Shown here: piece after piece, positions 8,060 to 16,202 of the stretch
Layout of the letters: each line of letters starts with the position of its first letter
Numbering within the stretch: position 1 is the first letter of the stretch
Program-made: the position numbers and the translations under genes
Assembly (NCBI RefSeq): GCF_022230955.1
Contig: NZ_JAKKFI010000043.1
Coordinates: 56,429-120,428, forward strand
DNA from: Micromonospora cabrerizensis
Lineage (GTDB): Bacteria; Actinomycetota; Actinomycetes; Mycobacteriales; Micromonosporaceae
Direction of reading: 5' to 3'
Length of the DNA: 64,000 nucleotides
The notes under the pieces: model-generated
What the model saw: only the letters and a program-made list of their open reading frames with translations
Told to the model about the DNA's origin: nothing
Databases searched by the model: none

Positions 8060-8944
8060 TCAGCGCGCCAGCGTGATGATCTCGTCGCCGGCCAGCCGGC
8101 CGGCCTCGCGGTCCCGCCGCACCTCACCCGCGTCGAGCAGGTCGGTGAGCGCCCGGTTGGCGTCGGCGGCACGGTAGACGGTCGCGGTGAGGGTGTGCCG
8201 GCGCAGGTCGGTGACCGGCCTCGGCCCGCCCTCGCGCAGCTCGGCCAGCAGCTCGCGGATCAGTGGTTCGAGCTCGGGCTCGCCGGCCACGTCGACAGTC
8301 GCGCCCATCGGGTCGGCCGGGTCGCGGTAGCGCACGTCGAGATCCGCGCCGATCGCCCAGAGCGCGTCGCGGACCGCCTCCAGGCTCCGGTCGGAGCGGC
8401 TGCCGAACGCGATCACGCCGGCAGCCTCGCCGTCCGGCAGCACCGGTGCCACCTCGGCGACCAGGGGGAAGCCGGCGGAGACGAGCGCGCCACGGGCACT
8501 GTCGCCGGTGTGCAGCAGCAGCTCTCCGGTGCGACCGTTGGTCGCGGCGGTGAGCAGTTTCGGCGTCACCGCGCCGGGCAGGTCCACGAAGGAGAAGAGG
8601 GGTGCGCCTGCGGCCCCGGCGGCCTTCACCGCGACCGGGAGCCGGTAGGGGTCACCGGGCAGCAGGTGCACGGTGACCTCGGCGGGCAGCTCTGCCTCGA
8701 TCGGGCCGAGTCGGGCCGGCAGGTCGGCGGCGCTGTCGGTCAGCACCAGCACCGTCACCTGCCGGCCGCGCACCTGGTCGCCGTGCGCGGCGACCAGCCG
8801 CAGCACGGCCTCCGCGTTGCCCGCGGTCGTGCCCGCGAGCGCGATGGTGGCCCGCCGGGAGCGGTGCAGGGCCGCGGGCAGCCAGGTCGTCAACTGGCGG
8901 ACCAGCAGCTCGCGGAGGAAATCAGTGGTCCGGTCGGTCGGCAT
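8060..8944 (-). CDS. Conserved hypothetical protein with Rossmann-like core and C-terminal winged helix
   Basis: A 294-residue protein I do not firmly recognise. Residues 25-135 alternate strands and helices (TIALAGTTAG, VTVLVLTDSA, VTVHLLPGD, LFSFVDLPG), like a nucleotide-binding or methyltransferase-type fold. Residues about 245-290 (LTATVYRAADANRALTDLLDAGEVRR) look like a small winged helix. The arrangement faintly recalls three-Cys-motif partner (TcmP) proteins, but the diagnostic motifs of that family are not visible. It faces the VOC gene on the same strand with a 24-bp gap and may be cotranscribed with it. Confidence 0.7.
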   Translation of the reverse strand: MPTDRTTDFLRELLVRQLTTWLPAALHRSRRATIALAGTTAGNAEAVLRLVAAHGDQVRGRQVTVLVLTDSAADLPARLGPIEAELPAEVTVHLLPGDPYRLPVAVKAAGAAGAPLFSFVDLPGAVTPKLLTAATNGRTGELLLHTGDSARGALVSAGFPLVAEVAPVLPDGEAAGVIAFGSRSDRSLEAVRDALWAIGADLDVRYRDPADPMGATVDVAGEPELEPLIRELLAELREGGPRPVTDLRRHTLTATVYRAADANRALTDLLDAGEVRRDREAGRLAGDEIITLAR

Positions 8945-8968
8945 CGGTCCGTTCTACCGTACGACCGA

Positions 8969-9490
8969 TCAGGCCGGGACGGAGATCCCCACTCCACCCC
9001 TGGTCTGACCGCCGTAGCGCTGCCGCTCGGCGTCCAGGTCGAGCCGACCGATCTGCTTGCGGGCCGCCAGCGCGCTGTCGTCGAGCAGGTCGGCGGGGAT
9101 CAGCCAGACGATCTCGAACTCCAGACCGTCCGGGTCCCTGCCGTAGAGGCTCTTGGTCGTGCCGTGGTCGGAGGTGCCGACCAGCGCGCCGGCGGCGGTG
9201 AGCCGCTCGGCCGTGGCGGCCAGCTCGTCGAGGGTGTCCACCTCCCAGGCGAGGTGGTAGAGGCCGACGGTGGCCCGGCCGGCGGTCGACCGCCCGGCGG
9301 TGGCGCCGATCTCGAACAGGCCGAGGTCGTGGTCGTTGGTGGAGTCGGGGGCCTGGAGGAAGGTGGCGCCCCGGAAGCCGTCCGGAGTCATCGCCACCGG
9401 GCGGAAGCCCAGCACGTCGCTGTAGAACGCGACGCTGCGGGCGAGGTCACTGACGTAGAGGACCGCGTGGTTGAGCCGGTGGATACCCAT
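8969..9490 (-). CDS. VOC-family (glyoxalase/extradiol dioxygenase-like) protein
   Basis: A 173-residue protein with the beta-alpha-beta-beta-beta modules of the vicinal-oxygen-chelate fold: LNHAVLYVSDLARSVAFYSDVLGF at the N-terminus and YGRDPDGLEFEIVW in the second half. His 7, His in GLYHLAWEV and Glu in LEFE are candidate metal ligands, as in catechol 2,3-dioxygenase-like enzymes. The substrate is unknown. It is divergent from a MarR regulator across a 58-bp gap that holds one inverted repeat; MarR proteins commonly control such neighbours, for example in response to phenolic or oxidant stress. Confidence 0.85.
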   Translation of the reverse strand: MGIHRLNHAVLYVSDLARSVAFYSDVLGFRPVAMTPDGFRGATFLQAPDSTNDHDLGLFEIGATAGRSTAGRATVGLYHLAWEVDTLDELAATAERLTAAGALVGTSDHGTTKSLYGRDPDGLEFEIVWLIPADLLDDSALAARKQIGRLDLDAERQRYGGQTRGGVGISVPA

Positions 9491-9512
9491 GACCCGAGCC
9501 TAGCGCGGTTTT

Positions 9513-9541
9513 GTTGAGCGTTCAACTACATGGGATATGAT
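9513..9541 (+). promoter_or_regulatory. MarR promoter with overlapping inverted-repeat operator
   Basis: The inverted repeat GTTGA-GCGT-TCAAC (9513-9526) covers a -35 TTGAGC (9514-9519). A 16-bp spacer leads to -10 TATGAT (9536-9541). The predicted transcription start coincides with ATG 9549, so the message is probably leaderless and autorepressed by the MarR product. Confidence 0.6.
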
Positions 9542-9548
9542 GGCGGTC

Positions 9549-10001
9549 ATGACCCGCTGGCTGGACTCCGACGAGCAACGCACCTGGCGCGCGTACCTCA
9601 CCGCTTCCCGGGTGCTGATGGACACGCTCGACCGCGAGCTGCAACGCGACGCCGGTATGCCGCACGCGTACTACGAGATCCTGGTCCAACTCTCCGAGGC
9701 CCCCGGCCGCCAACTGCGGATGAGCGAGCTGGCCCAGGCCGCCGGCTCGTCGCGCAGCCGGCTCTCGCACGCCGTGGCCCGCCTGGAGGCCGCCGGCTGG
9801 GTGCGCCGCGAGGAATGCCCCACCGACCGGCGAGGGCAGATCGCGCTGCTCACCGACGAGGGTTTCGCCACCCTCGCGGCCGCCGCGCCCGGCCACGTCG
9901 AGGGGGTACGCCGACACCTGTTCGACGCGTTGAGCCCCGCCCAGGTCGACCAGCTGCGCCGGATCAGCGAGACGTTGGCCGAGCACCTGACCGGATCCTG
10001 A
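9549..10001 (+). CDS. MarR-family transcriptional regulator
   Basis: A 150-residue protein with the MarR winged helix at about residues 50-110: LRMSELAQAAGSSRSRLSHAVARLEAAGWVRREE, then the wing DRRGQIALLTDEG. I chose ATG 9549 over ATG 9537 because the -10 hexamer TATGAT overlaps the upstream ATG and would start transcription at 9549. Effectors of MarR proteins are often phenolics or oxidants. The divergent VOC gene is its probable target along with itself. Confidence 0.88.
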   Translation: MTRWLDSDEQRTWRAYLTASRVLMDTLDRELQRDAGMPHAYYEILVQLSEAPGRQLRMSELAQAAGSSRSRLSHAVARLEAAGWVRREECPTDRRGQIALLTDEGFATLAAAAPGHVEGVRRHLFDALSPAQVDQLRRISETLAEHLTGS

Positions 10002-10058
10002 CCAATCGACACCGGCGCGGGTCTTGTACTTACCGTCGTCGGATGAGCACGATGGGGC

Positions 10059-11648
10059 GTGTCTTCCGGCTTCGGCGAACTGACTGATCAGGCGCACCAC
10101 CTCGTGTCGGCCGGTGATCTGGCCGGCGCGCAGCAGTTGCTCTCCGACGCGCTCACCGACGCCGACCCCCGCCCGGCCAACGCCACCGGGGAGCTGGCCG
10201 AGGCGGCCAGCCTCCAGGCGCGGGTCCTGGTCGCCCTCGGTGAGCCGCACTCGGCCCGGGGGTGGGCCGCCTTCGCGTACGCGGCCACCACCCGGCTGCA
10301 CGGCCGCTCCGACCCGCGCACGGTGGCCGCCGCGGCGACCCTGGCCGCGGTGCTGCACCGCGTCGGCAGCCATTCGAGGGCTGCCCGGCTCTACCAGGAA
10401 GTCATCATCGAGCTGACCGCACAGGACGGTCCGGAGTCACTGCGGGTGCTCGCGGCGCACGCCGACCTGGCCACCGTCGAGTACGCCCGCGGCCAGTGCA
10501 CGGTGGCCCGGGACCGGCTCCAGGACGCCTGGGAGCTGCACCGCGAGGTGTATGGCGACGGGCACCCCAGCGGCATCAAGATGCTGGCGCGGCTCGGGGC
10601 GATGCAGCGTGACTGCGGGCAGTTCGCCGAGGCACACGACAACCTGGCGCTGGCCCGCGAGCTGTGCCGGCAGCACCTGCCCGCCGACGACCCGCTGGCG
10701 GCACAGGTGGCGACCCTGGCCCGGGCGGCGGCCAACCCCGACCACGCCTGCGCCGACGACCCGCCCACCGCCCGGGACACCCCGGTGGTGCCGGCCGCCC
10801 GCGTCCCTCCGCACCGCGAAGGCTCGGCCGCCTCCGACTACCACCCGCCCGCGCCTCCCTCACACCACACCGGGGCGGCGGCGGGCGGCGGGTCCGTTCC
10901 GAACCCCCGGGTGCCAGCCGACGAACCGGTCGGGTCGACGGGCACCCGGTGGCCACCCGAGCCGGCGAGCGAGCCCTCGTCGTACACCACCGACACCCCG
11001 GTGCCGCCGTCCGTGGTCGGGCTGGCCGGCGGCACTGAGGAGCAGTCCGGGGTGTACCGGCTGCGCCGGCCCGACGCTCACACGCCGCGTGAACCGTATG
11101 CGCCACTCGAGCCGTACCGGCCGTCCCGGCTGCTGCCGGTGCCCGTGCACCGGGCACCGTCGGCGCAGCGCAACCGACTGGTGCCGGTGCTGGTGGCCGG
11201 CGTCGTCGTGGTCCTGCTCGGCGCCGCCGCCGTGATCGCCGGGGTGGCCCGGGTCGACAGCGACGACGAGCCAACCCCGCCGCCGGGCAGCGGCTCCCCC
11301 AGCGCCACCTCACCGGCCGGCACCGCGCCCACCCCCGCCGGCACCCCGCCCGCGTCGGCTGGCGACGCGGCGCCGCTCGGCAGTCCACCCAGCGCGGTGA
11401 CGCTGCGCGACACCCGGGACAGCATCGCGCTGAACTGGGCCTACCCGGCCGGCAGCGAGGGCCCGGTGGTCATCGCGGGCGGCCGCACCGGCCAGGACCG
11501 CAACGTCTTCGCGACCCTGCCCGCCGGCACCACCAGCTATGTCATCTACGCGCTCAACCGCACCAACGACTACTGCTTCACGGTCGCCGTGGTCTGGTCC
11601 ACCGACACCGTTGCCAGCTCCGAGCAGGTCTGCACCCGCCGCCGCTGA
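10059..11648 (+). CDS. TPR-repeat, single-TM, fibronectin-like C-terminal protein
   Basis: A 529-residue protein from GTG 10059. Residues 5-220 form tetratricopeptide-type helical repeats (DLAGAQQLLSDAL, HSRAARLYQEVI, QFAEAHDNLALARELC). Residues 225-365 are a Pro/Ser/Thr-rich disordered linker. A single hydrophobic segment (VPVLVAGVVVVLLGAAAVIAGV) lies near 372-393, and residues 440-529 form a fibronectin-III-like domain (SIALNWAYPAG, TSYVIYALNRTNDYCFTVAVV) with two Cys. The layout puts the TPR inside the cell and the FN3 outside, so it may link an internal partner to the wall or to a ligand. Function unknown. The start is uncertain because the ribosome site is weak. Confidence 0.75.
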   Translation: MSSGFGELTDQAHHLVSAGDLAGAQQLLSDALTDADPRPANATGELAEAASLQARVLVALGEPHSARGWAAFAYAATTRLHGRSDPRTVAAAATLAAVLHRVGSHSRAARLYQEVIIELTAQDGPESLRVLAAHADLATVEYARGQCTVARDRLQDAWELHREVYGDGHPSGIKMLARLGAMQRDCGQFAEAHDNLALARELCRQHLPADDPLAAQVATLARAAANPDHACADDPPTARDTPVVPAARVPPHREGSAASDYHPPAPPSHHTGAAAGGGSVPNPRVPADEPVGSTGTRWPPEPASEPSSYTTDTPVPPSVVGLAGGTEEQSGVYRLRRPDAHTPREPYAPLEPYRPSRLLPVPVHRAPSAQRNRLVPVLVAGVVVVLLGAAAVIAGVARVDSDDEPTPPPGSGSPSATSPAGTAPTPAGTPPASAGDAAPLGSPPSAVTLRDTRDSIALNWAYPAGSEGPVVIAGGRTGQDRNVFATLPAGTTSYVIYALNRTNDYCFTVAVVWSTDTVASSEQVCTRRR

Positions 11649-11683
11649 CCCGTCAGGCACGCCCCGCCAGCCCGCCGCCCGGC

Positions 11684-11753
11684 CAGCCAGGCCCCGCCAG
11701 CCAGGCCCCGCCAGCCACGCCCCGCCGGCCACAACCCGCCGGCCGCACCCCGC
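11684..11753. repeat. Five degenerate 14-bp tandem repeats
   Basis: Units of CAGCCAGGCCCCGC at 11684 and 11698, CAGCCACGCCCCGC at 11712, CGGCCACAACCCGC at 11726 and CGGCCGCACCCCGC at 11740 decay stepwise. They lie in the 350-bp gap after the TPR gene; the remainder of the gap, to 12001, shows no gene or clear signal. Confidence 0.8.
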
Positions 11754-12001
11754 CGACCTCACTCAGCGTGGCTTGCCGTTGACGAGCCCGCTGTGACGTT
11801 GCGTTACCTCCGAGTGCACCCAGCCACCCGTCCCACCCAGGCTTTGCTTTGCATACCTCGATGCACCACCGCAGACGAACAGCTAAGACGTCGCGGCAGC
11901 CGCTTCGGCAGGCATCGACGATGTCTCACGCTACGTAGCTGTCGCGCCCGTGGGTGCAGAGCAAAGGGGCATCGGGGGGTGGTTGGGCGGGCACGTCGTC
12001 G

Positions 12002-13459
12002 TCACGGACCGTCAATCTGTGGCCCACGGCCGTCCTCGCCCGGAAACGCCGGCAGCAGCAGGCACGCCCGGAGCCCGCGCTGGTCCGGCGCGTCGGTCAG
12101 GCTGATGCTGCCGCCCGCGCGTCGCACCAACTCCCGGACGATGGCCAACCCCAGGCCGGCGCCCCCGTCGTCGCGGGCCCGCCCGTCATCCAGCCGGGTG
12201 AACCGATCAAAGACCCGCTCCCGGTCCGCGACCGGGATCCCCGGGCCGTCATCGGTCACCGTCACCAGGTGGTACGCCCCGGAGCCAGGCCCCTCCGTCG
12301 AAGCCGCCTCGGCGGCGGCGAGCACCACACTGCCGTACGCGTGCCGGACCGCGTTGTCGACCAGGTTGGCCAGCACGCGACGCAGCTCGTCGGCGTTGCC
12401 GGTGGTCCAGAGCGGGGCCGGCGGCGGCGTCACGCGCACCGGCGGCGACGGGTAGCGGGCGGCGACCTCGGCCAGCAGCGCGCCCACCTCCACCGGGCCC
12501 ACCCCCCGGGTCGGTGGCGCTTCGTCCAGGCGGGCCAGCAGCAGGAGATCGTCGACCAGCCGGCTCAGCCGCTCGGTGTCGGCCAGCAGGTTGGTGGTGA
12601 CCGCCGGCCAGTCCGTCCGGTCGGCGAGACGCTGGGCCACCTCCAACTCGGTCCGGATGTTGGTCAACGGGCTGCGCAGCTCGTGTGCGGCGTCGGAGAC
12701 GAACGCCCGCTGGCGGGCCCGGGCGGATTCCAGCCGGTCCAGCATGCCGTTGAGGGTGAGCGCCAACCGGTGGATCTCGTCGGCCGACGCGGGCACCGGC
12801 AACCGGCCGGCGCCGGCCCGCCCGGTGATTTCCTCGGCGCCTCGGCGGAGCGCCTCAACCGGGCGCAGGGTCGCGCCCACCACCCGCCACGCCACGGCGG
12901 CCAGCACGGCCACCAGCAGCGGAAACGCCACCAGCAGGATGGTCCGGACGACGTGCGCGCTGTGCCGCACGTCGGCCATCGAGCGGGCGACCAGCACGGT
13001 GAGCGGGTCGGCCGCGGTGCCGGCGGGCACGGTCACCACCCGGACCGGGCCGGCGAGCCCGACCCGCTCGGCCGGCACCTCCAGGCGCTGGCGGCGGTCG
13101 CGGTCCAGCCGTTCCGGGCGGACCATCGGCACCAGCCGGTCGGCGTCGATCGAGGCGGCCCTGATCCGACCCTGCGCGTCGACGACCTGGACGCGCACCT
13201 GGCCACCGGCCACCGGCAGCGGGTCGGGCAGCGCGTCCTCGGCGGCGAGCAGGGCCACCGCGTCGGCGGTCCGGAACGCCTCGGTGTCCACCGTCCGCTG
13301 GAGCACGAAGCCGAGCGCGCCGAGCAGCACCACCCCGCCCAGGGCGAGCCCGATGGTGAGGCCGAAAACTCCCAGCGCCATGAGCCGCCCCCGCAGCCCC
13401 AGCACCGGCATCCAGCCGACCCACGCCCGGCGGGCACCCACCGGGCCGTCGGTGATCAC
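12002..13459 (-). CDS. Sensor histidine kinase
   Basis: A 485-residue membrane kinase. TM1 is at about residues 26-50, an extracellular sensor domain runs to about 170, TM2 is near 172-195, followed by a HAMP linker. The H-box AHELRSPL has its His near residue 257, the N-box LVDNAVRHAYG is near 368, and the G-boxes DDGPGIP and GGAGLGLAIV follow. It starts at GTG 13459, overlapping the response regulator stop (GTGA), so the pair is translationally coupled with the regulator first. The ligand is unknown. The divergent LolA/RseB-like gene hints at an envelope signal. Confidence 0.93.
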   Translation of the reverse strand: MITDGPVGARRAWVGWMPVLGLRGRLMALGVFGLTIGLALGGVVLLGALGFVLQRTVDTEAFRTADAVALLAAEDALPDPLPVAGGQVRVQVVDAQGRIRAASIDADRLVPMVRPERLDRDRRQRLEVPAERVGLAGPVRVVTVPAGTAADPLTVLVARSMADVRHSAHVVRTILLVAFPLLVAVLAAVAWRVVGATLRPVEALRRGAEEITGRAGAGRLPVPASADEIHRLALTLNGMLDRLESARARQRAFVSDAAHELRSPLTNIRTELEVAQRLADRTDWPAVTTNLLADTERLSRLVDDLLLLARLDEAPPTRGVGPVEVGALLAEVAARYPSPPVRVTPPPAPLWTTGNADELRRVLANLVDNAVRHAYGSVVLAAAEAASTEGPGSGAYHLVTVTDDGPGIPVADRERVFDRFTRLDDGRARDDGGAGLGLAIVRELVRRAGGSISLTDAPDQRGLRACLLLPAFPGEDGRGPQIDGP

Positions 13460-14112
13460 GTCGCCAGCCGGTAGCCGGCACCCCGGACGGTCTCCAGCCG
13501 GTCGCGGCCGAGCTTGCGGCGCAGGTAACCGACATACACCTCGACGGCGTTCGGGGCGGTCTCCACGCTCGCGTCCCAGACGTGGTCCAGCAGCTCGGTC
13601 TTGGAGACGACCTGGCCGGGCCGGCGCATCAGGTAGTCCAGCAGCGCGAACTCCCGCGCCGTCAGGGTCACCTCGTCGTCGGCTCGGGTCACCCGCCGGC
13701 GGGCCGGGTCCAGTCGCAGGTCACCGACCGCCAGCACCGTCGGGCGTTCCGGCGCGCCCCGGCGCAGCAGCGCCCGCAACCGGGCCAGCAGCACGACGTA
13801 CGAGAAGGGTTTGGTCAGGTAGTCGTCGGCGCCGCAGTCGAGGCCGTCGGCCTGGTCGTACTCACCGTCCTTGGCGGAGAGCATCAGCACCGGCAACCAG
13901 TGCTGCTCCGCCCGCAGCCGCCGCACCAGCTCGTAGCCGGAGAGGCCGGGCAGCATCACGTCGAGGATCATCGCGTCGTAGCCGCCGTGCCGGGCCGCGT
14001 CCAGGCCGGCCGGGCCGGTCCCCGCCACATCCACCGCGAAACCCTCCGCCTGGAGGCCGCGTTGCAGGGCAGCCGCCAACCGGGCCTCGTCCTCCACCAC
14101 CAGCAAGCGCAC
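13456..14112 (-). CDS. OmpR/PhoB-family response regulator
   Basis: A 218-residue regulator. The receiver domain has acidic residues in VVEDE near 7-9, phospho-acceptor Asp 51 in ILDVMLPG and Lys in LTKPFS near 101. The C-terminal winged helix (about 125-218) has TAREFALLDYLMRRPGQVVSK and VEVYVGYLRRKLG, ending in VRGAGYRLAT. The start is GTG 14112. It is divergent from the LolA-like exported protein across 95 bp, which would be the natural site for control of both transcripts. Confidence 0.93.
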   Translation of the reverse strand: MRLLVVEDEARLAAALQRGLQAEGFAVDVAGTGPAGLDAARHGGYDAMILDVMLPGLSGYELVRRLRAEQHWLPVLMLSAKDGEYDQADGLDCGADDYLTKPFSYVVLLARLRALLRRGAPERPTVLAVGDLRLDPARRRVTRADDEVTLTAREFALLDYLMRRPGQVVSKTELLDHVWDASVETAPNAVEVYVGYLRRKLGRDRLETVRGAGYRLAT

Positions 14113-14207
14113 GGTTCAAGGGTGCCACCCGGGTCAATCGTGGCGGTCCGGCGTCCTCAGCACGCTCACAGGGCACAAGGAGGAGGATGTGTGGAGGAGG
14201 TGTCACC

Positions 14208-15356
14208 ATGTCCGTTCTGAGAAGCCGTCCCGTCCTTCGTTGGCTGGTCCCGGCCACGGCAGCCGTCGCCGTCATCGGCGGGGGCGCGGCGATCGGCACG
14301 TTCGCCGCCGAGGCCGAGCCGAGCCTGCCACCACGCACCGCGGCCCAGCTTCTGGTCGATCTGCAGACCTCCCGGCTGGAAGGGCTGTCCGGGACCGTGG
14401 TGCAACGCGCCGACCTCGGCCTGCCACCGCTCGTCGGGCTGGTCTCCGGCAACGAGCTGACCACCCTGCTGACCGGCACGCACACCCTGCGGGTCTGGTA
14501 TTCCGGCCCGGATCAGCAGCGGGTCGCGCTGCTGGACACCCTGGGCGAGCAGGACGTGATCCGCAACGGCCGCGACGTCTGGACCTGGCAGAGTCGCAGC
14601 AACACCGCCAGGCACCTCACGCTGGGCGACGACGCCGGGGCCGGAAAGCCGGTCCCCGAGTCGATGCCGACCATGCCGGCCACCCCGCAGCAGGCCGCCG
14701 ACCTGGCGTTGGGCGCGATCGACCCGAGCACCGAGGTCAGTGTCGGCCGCTCGGCCACGGTCGCGGGCCAGGACGCGTACGAGTTGGTGCTCCAGCCGCG
14801 CGACAAGGACTCACTCGTGCACCAGCTGCGGATCGCCATCGACGCCAAGCAGCACGTGCCGCTGCGCTTCGAGGTGCTCGCGAAGGGCAGCGACCGGCCG
14901 GCGTTCGAGGTGGCCTTCACCCAGGTCGACTACCGTCGCCCGGACGCCGACCAGTTCACCTTCAACCCGCCGCCCGGTGTGACGGTCACCGAGGAGAAGG
15001 CGCAGCGGCCGGCCGCCAGGCCGGGCGCCGCCAAGCCGGGCCAGCCGGGCCACGTCGCACCGGCGGGTGACCCGCAGGTACGCGCGGTGGGCTCCGGCTG
15101 GACGACCGTGCTCATCGGGCGCCTCGACGGGGTCGACGCCGGCCCGAAGACCCCCGCGAAGCCGGCCGCGCCACCGGCCGGCTCGCCGGACGTGGACATG
15201 TCGAAGCTGCTCGGCGGGCTGCCGACGGTCAGCGGTGACTGGGGCAGCGGTCGGCTCTTCAGCAGCAAGCTGTTCAGCGTGCTGCTCACCGATGACGGCC
15301 GGGTGCTCGCCGGCGCCGTCACTCCGGAACGGCTCTACCAGGCCGCGCGCGGCTGA
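14208..15356 (+). CDS. LolA/RseB-like exported protein
   Basis: A 382-residue protein from ATG 14208, preceded by a strong GGAGGAGG site; the frame is open far upstream but that part is antisense to the two-component genes. Residues 10-35 are an N-terminal membrane anchor or signal. Residues 45-270 fit the LolA/MucB-RseB curved-sheet fold (LEGLSGTVVQRADLGLP, VWYSGPDQQRVALLD, DVWTWQSRSNTARHL, AYELVLQPRD, FNPPPGVTVTEE). Actinomycetes have no Lol pathway for an outer membrane, so a sensor or chaperone for envelope lipids or lipoproteins is more likely. Its divergent kinase/regulator pair suggests they act in one signalling unit. Confidence 0.85.
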   Translation: MSVLRSRPVLRWLVPATAAVAVIGGGAAIGTFAAEAEPSLPPRTAAQLLVDLQTSRLEGLSGTVVQRADLGLPPLVGLVSGNELTTLLTGTHTLRVWYSGPDQQRVALLDTLGEQDVIRNGRDVWTWQSRSNTARHLTLGDDAGAGKPVPESMPTMPATPQQAADLALGAIDPSTEVSVGRSATVAGQDAYELVLQPRDKDSLVHQLRIAIDAKQHVPLRFEVLAKGSDRPAFEVAFTQVDYRRPDADQFTFNPPPGVTVTEEKAQRPAARPGAAKPGQPGHVAPAGDPQVRAVGSGWTTVLIGRLDGVDAGPKTPAKPAAPPAGSPDVDMSKLLGGLPTVSGDWGSGRLFSSKLFSVLLTDDGRVLAGAVTPERLYQAARG

Positions 15357-15370
15357 CCCACACGGTGTTC

Positions 15371-15402
15371 GCGCCGGGTCGACCTGACGGTCGGCCCGGC
15401 GC
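15371..15402. terminator. Terminator hairpin between LolA-like and SGNH genes
   Basis: GCGCCGGGTCGACC (15371-15384) pairs at 13 of 14 positions with 15389-15402 around a TGAC loop, between convergent genes. Confidence 0.65.
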
Positions 15403-15420
15403 TTCCGTGAAACCGCCCGG

Positions 15421-16056
15421 TCAGGGGGCGGCGGTCACGCCGAGGGCGGTGAGGTACGCGTCGGCGAGGACCGCGTGGCCGGGCAGGTAGGGATGGACGC
15501 GGTCGTCGGCCCAGCGCGTCGTCGGGCTGACGGCCAGCACCCGGTCGAACGCCGCCTGATTGGCCACGTGCACCGCGTCGAACTCGGTGGCCAGCCCAGC
15601 CACGACCGCCGCGTACCGGTCGGTGTCGGCGCGTTGCGGGACGCTCCGGTCCGCCTCGATCAGGAACGGGTCACCGAGGATCAGCCGGCAGCCCGTGGCG
15701 GCAACCGCCCGCCGGAGCAAGTCGCGCAGCGTGCGCTCGTACTCCTCGATGCCGACGGCCTCCTGCGGCCGGTCGCCGTAGTGCCGCCAGATGTCGTTGA
15801 TGCCGATCAGCACCGAAAGCCAGTCGGGCCGCTCGGCGACGGCGTCCGTGTCCCAGCGCGCGGCCAGGTCCCGCACGGTGTCGCCGCTCACACCGCGGTT
15901 GACCCACGACAGGTCCAGCTCGGGGTGCCGTGCGTCGACCAGGGCGCGCACGAGGCTCACATATCCGCTGCCGTAGGGCGCGGCGACGTCGCGGCGACCA
16001 CAATCGGTGATGCTGTCGCCGATGAAGACCACCCGTTGCCCGGTCCGCAGGATCAT
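15421..16056 (-). CDS. SGNH/GDSL-family hydrolase
   Basis: A 211-residue hydrolase from ATG 16056; a GTG at 16077 would add seven residues but has a poorer ribosome site. Block I is VFIGDSITDCG with the nucleophile Ser near residue 16. Block II Gly is in RGVSGDT, block III is IGINDIW (Asn), and block V is WADDRVHPYLPGH with the catalytic Asp-His pair. There is no signal peptide, so it is cytosolic. The closest type is the small GDSL esterases or rhamnogalacturonan acetylesterase-like enzymes; the substrate is unknown. Its promoter lies in the short gap divergent to helD. Confidence 0.9.
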   Translation of the reverse strand: MILRTGQRVVFIGDSITDCGRRDVAAPYGSGYVSLVRALVDARHPELDLSWVNRGVSGDTVRDLAARWDTDAVAERPDWLSVLIGINDIWRHYGDRPQEAVGIEEYERTLRDLLRRAVAATGCRLILGDPFLIEADRSVPQRADTDRYAAVVAGLATEFDAVHVANQAAFDRVLAVSPTTRWADDRVHPYLPGHAVLADAYLTALGVTAAP

Positions 16057-16098
16057 CCGCCGCCACCTCGCGATCACCGGCGCGCCGGCCCGCCCGGC

Positions 16099-16128
16099 TT
16101 GGTGAGGGCCGACTCAACGCGCTATCTT
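16099..16128 (+). promoter_or_regulatory. Predicted helD promoter
   Basis: There is a -35 TTGGTG (16099-16104), an 18-bp spacer and a -10 TATCTT (16123-16128). Transcription would start near 16135 and give a leader of about 68 nt containing two hairpins just before the ribosome site. Confidence 0.5.
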
Positions 16129-16145
16129 CAACAGTTCGAGGGCAC

Positions 16146-16170
16146 AAAAAAGAACGGCTAAAAGCCGTTC
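16146..16170 (-). terminator. U-tract intrinsic terminator on the minus strand, within the helD leader
   Basis: On the minus strand an 8-bp stem GAACGGCT/AGCCGTTC (16152-16170) with a 3-nt loop is followed by six T (16146-16151). That is a classical Rho-independent terminator, rare in such GC-rich DNA. On the plus strand the same stem forms the first hairpin of the helD leader. It would stop any antisense transcript leaving helD before it enters the SGNH gene. Confidence 0.6.
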
Positions 16171-16202
16171 CTGCAAAGGATTCTAATCTTTAGGGAGACG
16201 GC

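Noticed and set aside
12576..14207. In-frame upstream extension of the LolA-like gene
   Set aside because: Antisense to the kinase and regulator; a strong ribosome site and signal sequence start at 14208.
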